Positions 1 through 10,192 are shown, numbered from the stretch's first letter. The stretch: 64,000 nt of DNA from Acidimicrobiaceae bacterium (GCA_016722025.1 JADKGZ010000002.1:62001-126000), one strand, 5' to 3'. Numbers and translations are program-made. Notes: generated by a model not told the origin, from the sequence alone.

Positions 1-102
1 GCCACCACCGCAGCGCTGGGAGTGCTGGTGCTGATGCGCCACCTCGACAACATCAAGCGGCTGCTCGGTGGCAGCGAGCTGTCGGCATCTCACGACGAAT
101 GA
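1..102 (+). CDS. plsY: Glycerol-3-phosphate acyltransferase PlsY, C-terminal end (partial)
   Basis: Only the last 33 codons are in the window, ending in TGA. They read as a short hydrophobic stretch followed by RHLDNIKRLLGGSE. This matches the basic tail that follows the last membrane helix of PlsY, the membrane acyltransferase that moves an acyl group from acyl-phosphate to glycerol-3-phosphate in the first step of phospholipid synthesis. The identification rests on this tail alone, so the rest of the gene upstream of the window should be examined. The next gene starts 23 bases later on the same strand. Confidence 0.6.
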   Translation, partial: ATTAALGVLVLMRHLDNIKRLLGGSELSASHDE

Positions 103-125
103 CCGCCGAGTAGCGTCGGCGCTCG

Positions 126-1983
126 ATGCAATTGCTGCAGCCACTCCCCCTCGCAACCGCGATCGCCCGCAATCGGGTGATGTTCGGCCCGCACGTCACC
201 AACCTCGGCGACGACCAACGGTGTTTCACGCCGCGGCACACGGCCTACTACGAACGGCGCGCCCGCGGGGGTTGCGGCATCATCGTCACCGAAGGCGCCA
301 GCGTGCACGACAGCGACTGGCCGTACGAGCGTGCGCCGCTCGCCGCATCATGTGCCGCCGGCTGGGCGGCCATCGTGAGCGCATGCCATGCCCACGGCTC
401 GCTGGTGGTTGCCTCGCTCGACCACGCCGGCGGCCAGGGCAGCAGCGCGTACAGCCAGCGCGAACTGTGGGCGCCATCGCGTGCCGGAGGTGAACTCGCG
501 CGAGGTGCCGAAGTGGATGGAAGCCGACGACATCGCCGCGGTGGTCGCCGGGTTCGGCACTGCCGCCGCGCTGGCAGTCGGGGCCGGATGCGACGGCGTG
601 GAGATCAACGCCGGCCAGCACAGCCTCGTGCGTCAGTTCCTCAGCGGCCTCACCAACCAACGCGGCGACGAGTGGGGCCACGACCGGCTGCTGTTCGCTC
701 GCCAGGTCATCTCAGCGGTGCGTGCCACCGCCGGTACCGGCATCGTCGGGCTGCGCCTGTCCTGCGACGAGCTGGCGCCGTGGGCGGGCATCACGCCGCA
801 GATGGCCGTCGACATCGCCGCCGCGCTCGGCGAGGACCTCGACTACCTCGTGGTGACACGCGGCTCCATCTTCTCGGCGGAGAAGACCCGCCCCGACTTC
901 CACGAACCCACCGGGTTCAACATCGACGTCTGCCGCGGGGTGCGCGGTGCGCTACCGACGACGCCAGTGTTCCTGCAGGGCTCGGTGGTCGACTGGGGCC
1001 AGGCCGAGTGGGCCCTCGGCGACGGCGTCTGCGATGCGGTGGAGATGACACGTGCGCAGATCGCCGACCCCGATCTGGTGTCGAAGCTGTCGGCCGACGC
1101 GGCACACACGATTCGCCCGTGCATCCGCTGCAACCAGACGTGTCAGGTGCGCGACGCACGCAGCCCGGTGGTCACGTGCGTGGGCGAACCGACCAGTGGC
1201 CGCGAGACCGAAGACCCCGACTGGTACGCGCACACTGCACGGGCACGCAACGTGCTGGTGGTGGGAGGCGGCATCGCCGGCCTGGAAGCCGCGCGGGTGG
1301 CGGCCGTGCGCGGTCATCGGGTGCGGCTCGTCGAACGCACGCATCAGCTCGGTGGCATCGCCGCGCTCGCCGGGCCTGGCGCGCCACTCGTACAGTGGCT
1401 CATCGGCGAGTGCACCGCAGCCGGCGTTGCCGTGGAGGTGGGCACCGAGCGGGTTGCCCCCCGGCCCGACGACGTCGTCATCCAATGCACCGGCGGCCGG
1501 CCCGGCACCCGCTCGTACGAGGTGGCGCCGGGAGCCGTCGTCCTCGACGTCGTCGATGTGCACCGGGGCACACCCTTGCCCGACGGCCCGATCGCACTGT
1601 TCGACCCCATCGGCGGCCCCATCGCTGTTGCGCTGGCGGAAACGTTGGGCAGCCGGGCGATCCTCATCACGCAGGACCAGATCGCGGGCAACGAGCTCTC
1701 CCGCACCGGCGACCTCGCTCCTGCCAACGTGCGGCTGCAGCAGCAGGGCGCGCAGATCGAGCGGCGCAGCCTGCTCCGCGCCGTTCGTGCCGGCGAGGTG
1801 GAGCTGGAGGATCGCTTCAGCGGCGAACGCCGCACCGTGCACTGCGCGGCGCTCGTCGACTGTGGTTTCCGCCTGCCCACCGATCCGATTCCCGCGGCCA
1901 CCACGCAGGCCGGCGATTGCGTGGCCCCGCGCACCATTCACGAAGCGGTGCTGGAAGCCCGCCGCGCCGCACTCTCCGTGTAG
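126..1983 (+). CDS. FadH/OYE-family NAD(P)H:flavin oxidoreductase, mycofactocin-associated type (frameshifted)
   Basis: The ATG at 126 opens an old-yellow-enzyme TIM barrel (IARNRVMFGPHVTNLGDD near the start). The frame then breaks at about 477-483 and the protein continues in the +1 frame (VPEVNSREVPKWMEADD) to TAG at 1983. The break is explained by loss of one CG from a CGCGCG run. The second half has the FadH iron-sulfur cysteine cluster (CIRCNQTC with a fourth Cys in VVTCVGEP) and a Rossmann FAD/NAD motif (VVGGGIAGLEAARVAA), so the layout is OYE barrel, 4Fe-4S, then pyridine-nucleotide domain, as in 2,4-dienoyl-CoA reductase. From memory the N-terminal wording closely matches the mycofactocin-system FadH/OYE subfamily, but no mft peptide or maturase gene is visible here. 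About 618 residues after repair, normal for the family. Confidence 0.7.
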
Positions 1984-2035
1984 CCGGAGATGCACCTGTG
2001 GTTGTCCCTGAAGCGAGAGCTGGCGTGGCGCGGCT

Positions 2036-3376
2036 TCAGCCGCTCGCACTCACCAGCACCGCTGTCCGCACGCGATTTCGGCCCTGCGCCTTGGCCGTCT
2101 GCAGCGCCCCGTCGGCCAACCGCAGCAGATCGGCCAAGTAGCGACCCATCGTCGTATCGGTGACGCCGAAGGAGGCGGTCACCGACGGAGTCTCGGCTCT
2201 CTCGCACGTCTCGGCCAACACGATGCGCACACGCTCGAGGATCTCGGTGGCGGCCGAGGCGTCGGTGCGCGGCATGGCGATGACGAACTCCTCGCCACCC
2301 CACCTGGCAAAGATGTCGTCGGCGCGCAGCGAGCGGCGCACGGTCTCGGCGAACAAGCGCAGTGCCCGATCGCCGGCATCGTGCCCGTAGGTGTCGTTGA
2401 GCAGTTTGAAGTGGTCGAGGTCGGCCATCACGATCGAACACGGCTCGTCGTCACCGAGGCGACGCGAGATCTGATCCTCGCCCGACCGGCGGTTCAGCAA
2501 TCCGGTGAGACCGTCGGTGCTGGCCTGCAGCTGAGCCTTGGCGAACGCGCGCACGGTGCCGATGGCCGACCCCACCTGCCCGGCGAGCACCGTCACCCGA
2601 TCCGTTTCCATGTCCCCGGGCGGGCATCCATCGGGGCCTGCCACGTGGAGAACGCCCAGCGAGCGACCCATGAACGCCACCGGCACGCACAACGCCGATC
2701 GGGCCTCACCCGGCCTGTCTCGCAGGTGCGGGCAGGCGTTCACCGCCGATGACGACTCGAACGCCTGCGCCGTCGCTCGCTTCACTGCCGGGCACTCGAA
2801 CGGCATGGCCACCTCGCAACCGGCCGCACCCTCACGAGGGTGCACCACCGTGCGCGACAGGTGAGCCTCACTGGAGTCGGCGAGCAGGAGCTCGGCCTGA
2901 TACCCCACCAACTCGGTGCCCATCACATGCTCGACCACCCGACCGATGCCTTTTTCGTTCTCCGCCATCTCCAACGCCTCGTGCAACTGCGTGCCGAAGC
3001 GTTGCCGCCGGCTGTCGATCGCCTCTGCCACCTCCACTTCTTCCAGCAGGTCGCTCTGCTGGCGCAAGTGTCGGTCGAGCGGCCGGAACATGAACATGGC
3101 GAGCGCAACGAGCGCAAGTGCCGCGCACACCGAGAGGACGTTGTTCGAGGTTGCGAAGCCATCGAGCGCCGACAGCACCGATGACGAGGCCCCCGGTTCA
3201 TCCCGCATGTCGGCCAGGATTCGGTGCCGTGTCACCCAGTCGATCAGCAGCAGGACGAAGCCGAACGTGACCCCGCCCACCCATCGCTGCGTGAATCGTC
3301 GTTGGAGCGCGCGGAGGTGAAGGCTGCGGTTGGTCGACGGGCTCGTCGACGGCGAATCGGATGCAGATCTCTCCAC
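2036..3376 (-). CDS. Membrane diguanylate cyclase with GAF and GGDEF domains
   Basis: Makes c-di-GMP from two GTP. Two membrane helices (about residues 32-50 and 77-96) come first, then a short coiled stretch, a GAF-like sensor domain (about 150-275) and a GGDEF domain ending near 440. The active-site loop is RWGGEEF at about 358-364. Upstream at the usual spacing is RADD, an RxxD inhibitory site, so product feedback is expected. I chose GTG at 3376 because the frame upstream, up to an ATG at 3496, gives a low-complexity extension. The longer form would leave only 16 bases to the divergent HAD gene. The short periplasmic loop between the helices is about 25 residues, so the input signal is more likely read by the GAF domain. 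Confidence 0.85.
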   Translation of the reverse strand: MERSASDSPSTSPSTNRSLHLRALQRRFTQRWVGGVTFGFVLLLIDWVTRHRILADMRDEPGASSSVLSALDGFATSNNVLSVCAALALVALAMFMFRPLDRHLRQQSDLLEEVEVAEAIDSRRQRFGTQLHEALEMAENEKGIGRVVEHVMGTELVGYQAELLLADSSEAHLSRTVVHPREGAAGCEVAMPFECPAVKRATAQAFESSSAVNACPHLRDRPGEARSALCVPVAFMGRSLGVLHVAGPDGCPPGDMETDRVTVLAGQVGSAIGTVRAFAKAQLQASTDGLTGLLNRRSGEDQISRRLGDDEPCSIVMADLDHFKLLNDTYGHDAGDRALRLFAETVRRSLRADDIFARWGGEEFVIAMPRTDASAATEILERVRIVLAETCERAETPSVTASFGVTDTTMGRYLADLLRLADGALQTAKAQGRNRVRTAVLVSASG

Positions 3377-3512
3377 GGTCCAGTTATCGGCCGGTATCCG
3401 AGCCGGGATGAGGCAATCCTGCGACGGTTGTCCGCCCAGCGCCGGCCGCAATCGATCTCGACTTCCCACCCTCCGACCCATTTCGCGCGCCGCCAACTAG
3501 GTTGGGCGCCGG

Positions 3513-4195
3513 ATGGCTACCCCCTCGAAGACCTCCCGCGCTGCACCGCGCCCCGCCGCGGTGCTGTGGGACATGGACGGCACCATCGTCGACACCGAGC
3601 CCTACTGGATCGAGTGCGAGTACGAACTGGTCGCCGAGTTCGGTGGGCAGTGGGACCAGGAGAAGGCGCATTCGTTGGTCGGCAACGACCTGCGCGTCTC
3701 GGCCGCCATCATCCGCGACCGTGGCGGAGTCGATCTTCCCATCGACGACATCGTCAACCGTCTGCTCGACGGCGTCATCGCGCGTGTGCAACGCAAGGTG
3801 CCGTGGCGCCCGGGGCACGCGAAACCCTTGCCGAGCTGCGCAAAGCCGGCATTCCGTGCGCGTTGGTGACGATGAGCTGGGCTCGTTTTGCCGACGCCGT
3901 CGTGAAGGCATTGCCGCCGGGGTCGTTCGACGTGGTGATCACCGGCGACGAGGTCACCCACGGCAAGCCGCATCCGGAGCCGTACCTGAAGGCGGCCAGC
4001 CGGCTGGGCGTGCGAGCGAAGCACTGCGTGGCCATCGAGGACTCCCCCACGGGGGTCCGCAGCGCGGTCGCTGCCGGATGCCGAACCTTTGCGGTGCCCA
4101 ACGTGGTCGACATCCCCAACGGCCGCGGCTACACCGTCGTGCGCTCGCTGCGCGAGCTCGACGGCATCGAGCTGGGCTTGAGCACCGGTGCCACC
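3513..4195 (+). CDS. HAD-superfamily phosphatase (beta-phosphoglucomutase-like), frameshifted
   Basis: The N-terminal motif LWDMDGTIVDTEPYW carries the DxDxT nucleophile and acid-base Asp pair of HAD phosphatases. Later motifs are present: VTMSWAR (Ser/Thr motif II), HGKPHPEPYL (Lys motif III) and AIEDSPTGVRSAVAAG (motif IV). The first ~100 codons are in one frame; from about 3812 the protein continues in another, and one extra G in the run at 3812-3815 restores a single frame. The likely role is removing phosphate from a small sugar phosphate or similar metabolite in the cytoplasm; the substrate is unknown. After repair there is no stop between this gene and the following glycosidase, so the 3' end given here is simply the base before the next ATG. 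Confidence 0.8.
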
Positions 4196-5358
4196 ATGGC
4201 GCGCCGCCGCAAGAGCCGGCTGCGCCCGCTGCTGGGCCTGCTGATGGTCGCCGCCATCGGCGTGGGCGTGTCGGTGGCAGTGCGCCACGGCGACGAGCCG
4301 GCGCCACTACCCGACATCCCCATCAGCGGTTGGGCGCCGTACTGGGTGCTGCCCGACGCGACCGCAGCGGTGGCCGCCCACGGTGCCGCCTTGCACGCGG
4401 TCTCGCCGTTCGGCTACTCGGCAACCGGTGCCACCGCTGTTGCGTTCGACGGCGACGCCGACCAACTCCTCACGCTCGTCGAGGGCATCCGCGCACAGGG
4501 GGCGCTGGTGATCCCGGCGATCACCGATGGCATGCCGGCCGGTGCCATGGCGGCGCTGCTCGCCGATCCGGCGAGCCGAGCCCAGCACGTGCAGACCATC
4601 GTGGCCCTGGTGCAGCAGCAGGGGTTCGACGGCATCGACATCGACTACGAGAAGTTCGCGTTCGCCGACGACCGCACCACCTGGGACACCACTCGCCCCA
4701 ACTGGGTCGCGTTCATGGCGGAGCTCGCCGGTGCGCTGCACGCCGAGGGCAAGCTGCTGACGGTGGCCGTTCCCCCATCTACGACACCGATCGCACCGCC
4801 GACAGCGGCTCATGGGTCTACGACTATGCGGCGATGAGCGAGCACGTCGATCAGATCCGCATCATGGCGTACGACTACTCCACCGACCGGCCGGGCCCCA
4901 TCGCTCCCGTGGACTGGGTGCGCAGCGTCGTGCGCGCTGCCAAGGATGCCGTCGACGACGACAGCAAGCTGGTGCTCGGCGTGCCGCTGTACGGCCGCAA
5001 CTGGGTGGTGGGCACCACCGGCACCTGCCCTGCCGATGCGCCCGGCAAGGTCGACCCCAACCAGCGCGAGGTCGATGCACTGCTGGCGCAGTACGCGGCA
5101 ACACCGCAACGCGACGAGGCCACGCAGGAGGCCACCTTCACCTACCAGCGCGAGAGCAGCGACGGCGCGACCAGTTGCACGCAGACTCGCGAGGTGCACT
5201 ACGTGGATGCGGCGGGAGTGCGCGCGCGCGTCGACGTCGCCCGCGACGAGCGCATCGGAGGCGTGGTGTTCTGGGCGCTGGGCTACGGCACCGATGCCGC
5301 GTGGGCAGCGGTGGCCGAGGTGGCCAGGCCTCGCGCAGTGGAGCTGCCCGTCACCTGA
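4196..5358 (+). CDS. Membrane-anchored GH18 glycosidase (YaaH/SleL-like), frameshifted
   Basis: Starts MARRRKSRLRPLLGLL: a basic N-terminus and one membrane helix, then an exported GH18 TIM barrel. The catalytic signature DGIDIDYE (DxxDxDxE) is intact, with the acid Glu last. Downstream IRIMAYDYS and LGVPLYGRNW are typical of the spore-germination/peptidoglycan branch rather than classical chitinases. The frame breaks in a C run at 4772-4776; one more C gives PPIYDTD and a continuous protein to TGA at 5358. The likely substrate is peptidoglycan or another N-acetylglucosamine polymer outside the membrane. ATG 4196 is in frame with the upstream HAD domain and no stop separates them. Confidence 0.75.
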
Positions 5359-5388
5359 CGGAATAGTTGCGCACGCAATGATGTTGGG

Positions 5389-6111
5389 ATGAGCATGTCC
5401 ACGTTCACCGTTCACCGAGCGGCAGACCGCTTCTTCACCGATGCCGGCTGGCTGCACTCTCACCACTCGTTCAACTTCGGGCACCACTACTCGCCCGCCC
5501 ATCAGGGGCACGGGTTGCTGCTGGTCAACAACGACGATGTCGTTGCGCCCGGGCAGGGCTTCGGCACGCACGGCCACCGCGACATGGAGATCGTCACGTG
5601 GGTGCTGGCCGGTCGCCTCGAGCACAAGGACAGCGAGGGCAACCACGGCGTGCTCTACCCCGGTCTCGCACAGCGGATGAGTGCCGGCTCGGGCATTCGC
5701 CACAGCGAATACAACGCCAGCCCCGACGAACCGGTGCACTTCCTGCAGATGTGGGTGCCACCCGACACCGCAGGCATCGCGCCCGGCTACGAACAGCGCG
5801 ACCTCAACGACGCACTCGCCGCAGGCGGGCTGGTGCCCATCGCCAGCGGCCAGGGCCACGATGGCGCGATCGCCATCCACCAGCGCGGTGCGGTGCTCTG
5901 GGGGGCGCGACTGCAACCCGATGAAGTGGTGGTGCTGCCCACGGCGCCGCACGTGCACCTGTTCGTCGCGCTCGGCAGCGGCGGGCTTGCGGGTGTCGGC
6001 GATCTGGGCACCGGTGACGCCGTACGAATGACCGCGATGTCGGGTGTGGCCGCCCCGACGTTCACAGCCGGCCCGGAAGGTGCTGAACTGTCGGTATGGG
6101 CCACGGAGTAG
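5389..6111 (+). CDS. Pirin-family bicupin protein
   Basis: A 240-residue two-cupin protein. The first cupin has the metal-binding His set (GTHGHRDMEIVTWVLAG followed by LEHKDS) and HSEYNAS, matching bacterial pirins such as YhhW, some of which are quercetin dioxygenases. It is cytoplasmic with no signal peptide. ATG 5389 is followed two codons later by another ATG, so the start may be 5395. The last 16 bases overlap the next gene, which suggests co-translation with the VOC protein. The substrate is not predictable. Confidence 0.85.
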   Translation: MSMSTFTVHRAADRFFTDAGWLHSHHSFNFGHHYSPAHQGHGLLLVNNDDVVAPGQGFGTHGHRDMEIVTWVLAGRLEHKDSEGNHGVLYPGLAQRMSAGSGIRHSEYNASPDEPVHFLQMWVPPDTAGIAPGYEQRDLNDALAAGGLVPIASGQGHDGAIAIHQRGAVLWGARLQPDEVVVLPTAPHVHLFVALGSGGLAGVGDLGTGDAVRMTAMSGVAAPTFTAGPEGAELSVWATE

Positions 6112-6605
6112 ACAACGAGCAACGGGCAGCACTCACCGCGCGGCGCGCCGAGCTGACCGAACAGCACCTCAAACCACGAGCGACGCGACCCCCGTCGACT
6201 GCCCGTGGCGTACATCATGTGGCGATGATCAGCAGCGACGTCGAGCGCACCATCCTGTTCTACGACGGCGTGCTGGGCTTCCCTCTCATCGAGATGTTCG
6301 AGAACCGCGACTACGAGGGCAGCACCCACTTCTTCTTCGACATCGGCCATGGCAACGCCCTCGCCTACTTCGATCTCCCCGGTCTCGACCTGCAGCCGTA
6401 CATGGAGGTGCTGGGCGGGCACCACCACTTGGCCATCTCCATCTCGCGACCGCAGTGGGAGGCCGCACGCGCACGGTTGCAGGCGGCCGGGGTCGAGTGC
6501 GCGCACGTCGACGACTCGTCGCTCTACTTCCGCGGCCCCGACGGCGAACGGCTGGAACTGATCAGCGACCCTCTCGGCGAGATGTACGGCAACGTGCTCG
6601 GCTGA
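6096..6605 (+). CDS. VOC-family (glyoxalase/dioxygenase fold) protein
   Basis: A 169-residue protein. After a 35-residue charged lead it has one vicinal-oxygen-chelate unit: VHHVAMISSDVERTILFYDG at the start and LYFRGPDGERLELIS at the end, giving the beta-alpha-beta repeats and candidate metal ligands His and Glu. It overlaps the pirin gene by 16 bases. Family members are dioxygenases, lyases or isomerases of small metabolites; the sequence does not say which. An internal start near the VOC core is possible because the lead region is not part of the fold. Confidence 0.8.
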   Translation: MGHGVDNEQRAALTARRAELTEQHLKPRATRPPSTARGVHHVAMISSDVERTILFYDGVLGFPLIEMFENRDYEGSTHFFFDIGHGNALAYFDLPGLDLQPYMEVLGGHHHLAISISRPQWEAARARLQAAGVECAHVDDSSLYFRGPDGERLELISDPLGEMYGNVLG

Positions 6606-6673
6606 ACTCGCCGCTCGGCTGACTTCACCGCTGAATCGGTCAGTGATGTGACGGCCGGCACTACGCTCGGCGC

Positions 6674-8306
6674 ATGGAGTTCCACTTCGCCACCATCTGG
6701 GAATCGCTCGCCGACGTGCTCGGCGACCACACGGCCGTCGTCCACGGCGACAAGCGCCACGTGGGCGCAGTACGACGAGCGCGCCGCGCGCGTCGCCGCT
6801 GCGTACGACAGCGCAGGGTTGGGCCCCGACTCGAAGATCGGCCTGTTCCTGTACAACGGCAACGAGTACCTGGAGGCTCACTACGCGGCGTTCAAGATGC
6901 GCGGCGTGCCCATCAACGTCAACTACCGGTACATGGACGAAGAGCTGTGGTACCTGCTCGACAACTCCGATGCCGAGGCGCTGGTCTTCCACTCGTCGCT
7001 CGGCGACCGCGTCGAGCGCGTCCGCGAGCGGTTGCCGAAGCTGAAGCTGCTCATCGAAGTCGACGACGGTGGCGCCGGGCAGGTGCCGGTCGCCCGGCGT
7101 TACGAGGAGGCGCTCGCCAGCAACGTGCCGATGCCGCGCATCACACGCAGCGAGAGCGACATCTACATGATGTACACCGGCGGCACCACCGGCATGCCCA
7201 AGGGTGTGATGTACGACATGGGCAGCCTCACCCAGTCGTTCGCCCAACTGGGCCTTCCGATGCTGGGCCTCGCGGCCCCTACCGAGGCCACCGACATGGC
7301 GCCACTGGTGAAGGGCATCATCGATGCTGGTGGCGGGCTCATCTCGATGCCGTGCGCGCCGCTGATGCATGGCACCGGCGTGTGGCTGGGCGCGATGATC
7401 CCGCAGCTCGGCGGCGCCGCAGTCGTCACCCTCCAGAGCCGCTCGCTCGACCCCGATGAAGTGCTGCGCACCGTGCAGAACGAGTCGGTCACCAACATGA
7501 CCATCGTTGGCGATGCCTTCGCCAAGCCGATCATCCGAGCCATCGATGCGGCCGCCGCTGCCGGCACGCCGTACGACCTGTCACAGTTGAAGATGATCGT
7601 CTCCTCCGGCGTGATGTGGACCGCCGAGGTGAAGGAGCAGCTGCTCGACCGCATCGAGCACGTCATCCTCGTCGACGCCATCGGCTCGTCGGAGGGCTCG
7701 ATGGGCAGCAGCATCTCGATGAAAGGCGTGCCACCCTCCACCGCCAAGTTCACGCAGAGCCCCACCACCAAGGTGTTCATGGACGACGGCAGCGAGGTCA
7801 CCCCCGGCAGCGACCAGGTGGGCATGGTGGCAGCCGGCGGCATGGTGCCGCTGGGCTACTTCAAGGACCAGGAGAAGTCGGCACGCACCTTCCGCACGAT
7901 CGGCGGGCTGCGCTACTCGTTCCCCGGCGACATGGCGATGGTGGCAGCCGACGGTTCGCTCATCCTGCTCGGCCGCGGCAGCCAGGTCATCAACTCCGGT
8001 GGCGAGAAGATCTTCCCGGAGGAGGTGGAGGAGGCCGTGAAGCGAGTCGCCGGCGTGCAGGACTGCCTCGTCGTGGGCGTCGCCGACGAGAAGTTCGGCC
8101 AGGCGGTCACTGCCGTGGCGTCGCTCGCCGACGGCGCAACGGTCACCGAGGCCGACGTGATCGCCGGCGTCAAGCACGACCTGGCAGCCTTCAAAGCGCC
8201 GAAGCGAGTGGTGTTCGTCGCGCAGGTGCCGCGCGCCCCCAATGGCAAGGCCGACTACGGCACCACCAAGCAGCTCGCCAACGACGCCCTCGGCCTCGGC
8301 CACTGA
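6674..8306 (+). CDS. Acyl-CoA synthetase (AMP-binding), frameshifted near the 5' end
   Basis: Activates a carboxylic acid to its CoA thioester through an acyl-AMP. The phosphate-binding loop MYTGGTTGMPKG is intact, as are the later ANL motifs (YSFPGD, GRGSQVINSGGEKIFPEEVEE) and the C-terminal catalytic Lys region PNGKADY. The start MEFHFATIWESLADVLGD at 6674 is in one frame to about 6757, then WAQYDERAARVA continues in another. A one-base gain or two-base loss in CGCCACG explains this. About 544 residues after repair. It resembles mycobacterial FadD enzymes that activate long-chain or sterol side-chain acids, but the substrate is open. Confidence 0.82.
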
Positions 8307-8331
8307 CACCCCACCTCAAGTCAGCTCAACC

Positions 8332-8346
8332 GCCTTTACGTAAGGC
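8332..8346. terminator. Short stem-loop between convergent genes
   Basis: GCCTT / AAGGC with a five-base loop sits in the 57-base gap between the convergent acyl-CoA ligase and hydrolase genes. The stem is short and no T run follows, so termination is a weak inference from position. Confidence 0.3.
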
Positions 8347-8363
8347 TTGGGGGTGACGTCGGG

Positions 8364-9137
8364 CTAGGGGTGGAGCTTGTCGCGGAAGAACTGGAGGACC
8401 TGCGCCACGCTGGGCTCGTCGCGCTGTTCGGTGAGCACCGAGTGATCGCGCTTTGTCGCGCTGGGCAGCTCGACTGCGATGAACGCGTCGCCCAACAGCT
8501 GCCGCAGGGTGTCGAAGCGGGTACCCACCAGCGCATCGCCGGTGAAGCGCAGACCGAGCACCTGGCATCCTTCGGCAGCACGACGAGCGACCGTGAGCAC
8601 GTCGTCGGGCGACAGGTTGAGGTCGGCGGCGCGCTGCGCCTTCCGCTTGCCCACACCCATCGCGAACGGCATCGACGGCTGGCTGAGCACGGGGGCGATC
8701 ATGATGTCGTCGACCATCATGCCCAGGGCGAAGCCACCGCTGAAGCACATGCCCAGCGCACCCACACCCGGGCCACCGAGCTCGTTGTGCAGGTTGCGTG
8801 CCAGCGCGCGCAGGAAGCCGATGATCGGCGAGGTCTGATGGAGCGCCATGGTGCTGAACTCGCGGGCCACGCACACCTTGACCATCGACTGCAACGCGTA
8901 CCCGTTCGACATCGCTCGGCCGGGCTCGCCGACCAGCGACGGCATCAGCACCGTGAACCCGGCCTCGACGACATCGTTGGCGAAGGCCGCCACCTTGGGT
9001 GTGATGCCCGGGATCTCGTGGACGATGATCACCCCGGGACCGCTCCCGCGGCGATACACGTCGCGCGCGAAGCCGGCGGCCTCGAACGATGACCGCACCC
9101 AGCCGTGCAGCACCGCATCGTTCTCCGTCTGCGTCAT
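8364..9137 (-). CDS. Dienelactone hydrolase family protein
   Basis: A 257-residue alpha/beta hydrolase. It has VIIVHEIPG at the oxyanion end, the nucleophile elbow LGMCFSGG with Cys as the nucleophile, as in dienelactone hydrolases, and a late acid/His region. Its ATG overlaps the stop of the upstream kinase-like gene by four bases (ATGA), so the pair is translationally coupled. A role in opening a lactone or cleaving an ester from aromatic or other catabolism is plausible; the substrate is unknown. Confidence 0.8.
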   Translation of the reverse strand: MTQTENDAVLHGWVRSSFEAAGFARDVYRRGSGPGVIIVHEIPGITPKVAAFANDVVEAGFTVLMPSLVGEPGRAMSNGYALQSMVKVCVAREFSTMALHQTSPIIGFLRALARNLHNELGGPGVGALGMCFSGGFALGMMVDDIMIAPVLSQPSMPFAMGVGKRKAQRAADLNLSPDDVLTVARRAAEGCQVLGLRFTGDALVGTRFDTLRQLLGDAFIAVELPSATKRDHSVLTEQRDEPSVAQVLQFFRDKLHP

Positions 9138-10192
9138 GACAGCCTCCTCATCGCTTCCAGCGCTCGCTCGGCCAGACCCTCGGTGCCCACCTTGAACGTC
9201 TCGAACTCGACGCCCTCCTGACTGCCCATTGCGCCGTGCAGGTAGCGCGCGTAGACGCCTTCGCTGATGACCGCCAGGCGCCAGCAGCTGAACGCGACGT
9301 AGTACCCGATGCCGCTGAGGTCGCGCCCGGTACGCAACGCGTAGCGCTGCAGGAGATCGGGGTACGAGGGGAACCCGCCCGCCGACGTGGGGTCGTTGGC
9401 GCGGGTGTTGGCGGCCTCACCGTCGTACCAGTACACACCCAGGTACCCGACATCGGCGAGCGGATCGCCAAGGGTGCACAGCTCCCAGTCGAGCACCGCG
9501 GCGATGCGGCCGGCAGCCACGTCGGTGAGGCAGTTGCCGAAGCGGTAGTCGCCGTGAGCGATGACCACGCCGCGCTGCTCGGGCAACCGCTCGCCCAGCA
9601 GGCGAGCCACTTCGTCGATGGCCGGCAGCTCACGCGTCTTGGACTGCGCCCACTGCGTGCTCCAGCGCTTCACCTGCCGGGCCACGTAACCCTCACGCTT
9701 GGCGAGGTCGCCGAGGCCGACCTGATCGACATCCACCGCGTGCAGGTCGGCGAGCACGTCGATGAGATGCTCGCTGGCCTGCACTCGCAGGGCCACCGGC
9801 ATCGTCGCCGCGCGGTCGGGGCTGTCGAGCACGATGCCGTCGACATAGCCCATCACGTAGAACGGAGCGCCGTTGACGGCCTCGTCGATGCACACGCCCA
9901 GCGCCGGCGGCACGGGCACGTCGGTGCGGCCGACGGCGGCGATGATGCGGTGCTCACGCGCCATGTCGTGGGCGGTGGCCAGCACATGCCCCAGCGGCGG
10001 GCGGCGCAGCACGAAACGAGTGCCATCGGCGCCGACGACCTTGAACGTGAGGTTCGAGCGACCACCGGCGATCAGTTGGAACGTGAACGGCGCCACCGCA
10101 CCCGGAATGTTGGCTGCCAGCCACTTGCTGACCGGTTCGATGTCGATGCCCTGCACGAGCGGAAACCGTAGTTCGCCGAGTGGCGCGAGCAC
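9134..10192 (-). CDS. Phosphotransferase/kinase of the APH fold (ACAD10-like)
   Basis: A 352-residue protein kinase-like fold. The nucleotide region is GGRSNLTFKVVGADGTRFVLRRPP, the catalytic loop is VIAHGDYRFGNCL (HGDxxxxN) and the metal Asp is in AVLDWELCTLGDP. This wording is typical of the APH-domain proteins linked to acyl-CoA dehydrogenase and hydroxy-acyl metabolism (ACAD10 type) rather than antibiotic resistance. A role in phosphorylating a hydroxy-acyl-CoA for later elimination is inference. ATG 10192 directly abuts the stop of the NlpC/P60 gene; a GTG 14 codons in is an alternative start. Confidence 0.8.
   Translation of the reverse strand: MLAPLGELRFPLVQGIDIEPVSKWLAANIPGAVAPFTFQLIAGGRSNLTFKVVGADGTRFVLRRPPLGHVLATAHDMAREHRIIAAVGRTDVPVPPALGVCIDEAVNGAPFYVMGYVDGIVLDSPDRAATMPVALRVQASEHLIDVLADLHAVDVDQVGLGDLAKREGYVARQVKRWSTQWAQSKTRELPAIDEVARLLGERLPEQRGVVIAHGDYRFGNCLTDVAAGRIAAVLDWELCTLGDPLADVGYLGVYWYDGEAANTRANDPTSAGGFPSYPDLLQRYALRTGRDLSGIGYYVAFSCWRLAVISEGVYARYLHGAMGSQEGVEFETFKVGTEGLAERALEAMRRLS

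Noticed and set aside
1..1983. Mycofactocin biosynthesis cluster
   Set aside because: Only the FadH/OYE-like gene is seen; no mftA peptide, mftC radical SAM or glycosyltransferase is visible in the window.
1995..2040. CTGAAGC ... GCTTCAG inverted repeat between the first oxidoreductase and the diguanylate cyclase
   Set aside because: Stem of seven pairs with a loop of about 18 bases; too weak and partly inside coding sequence to call a terminator.
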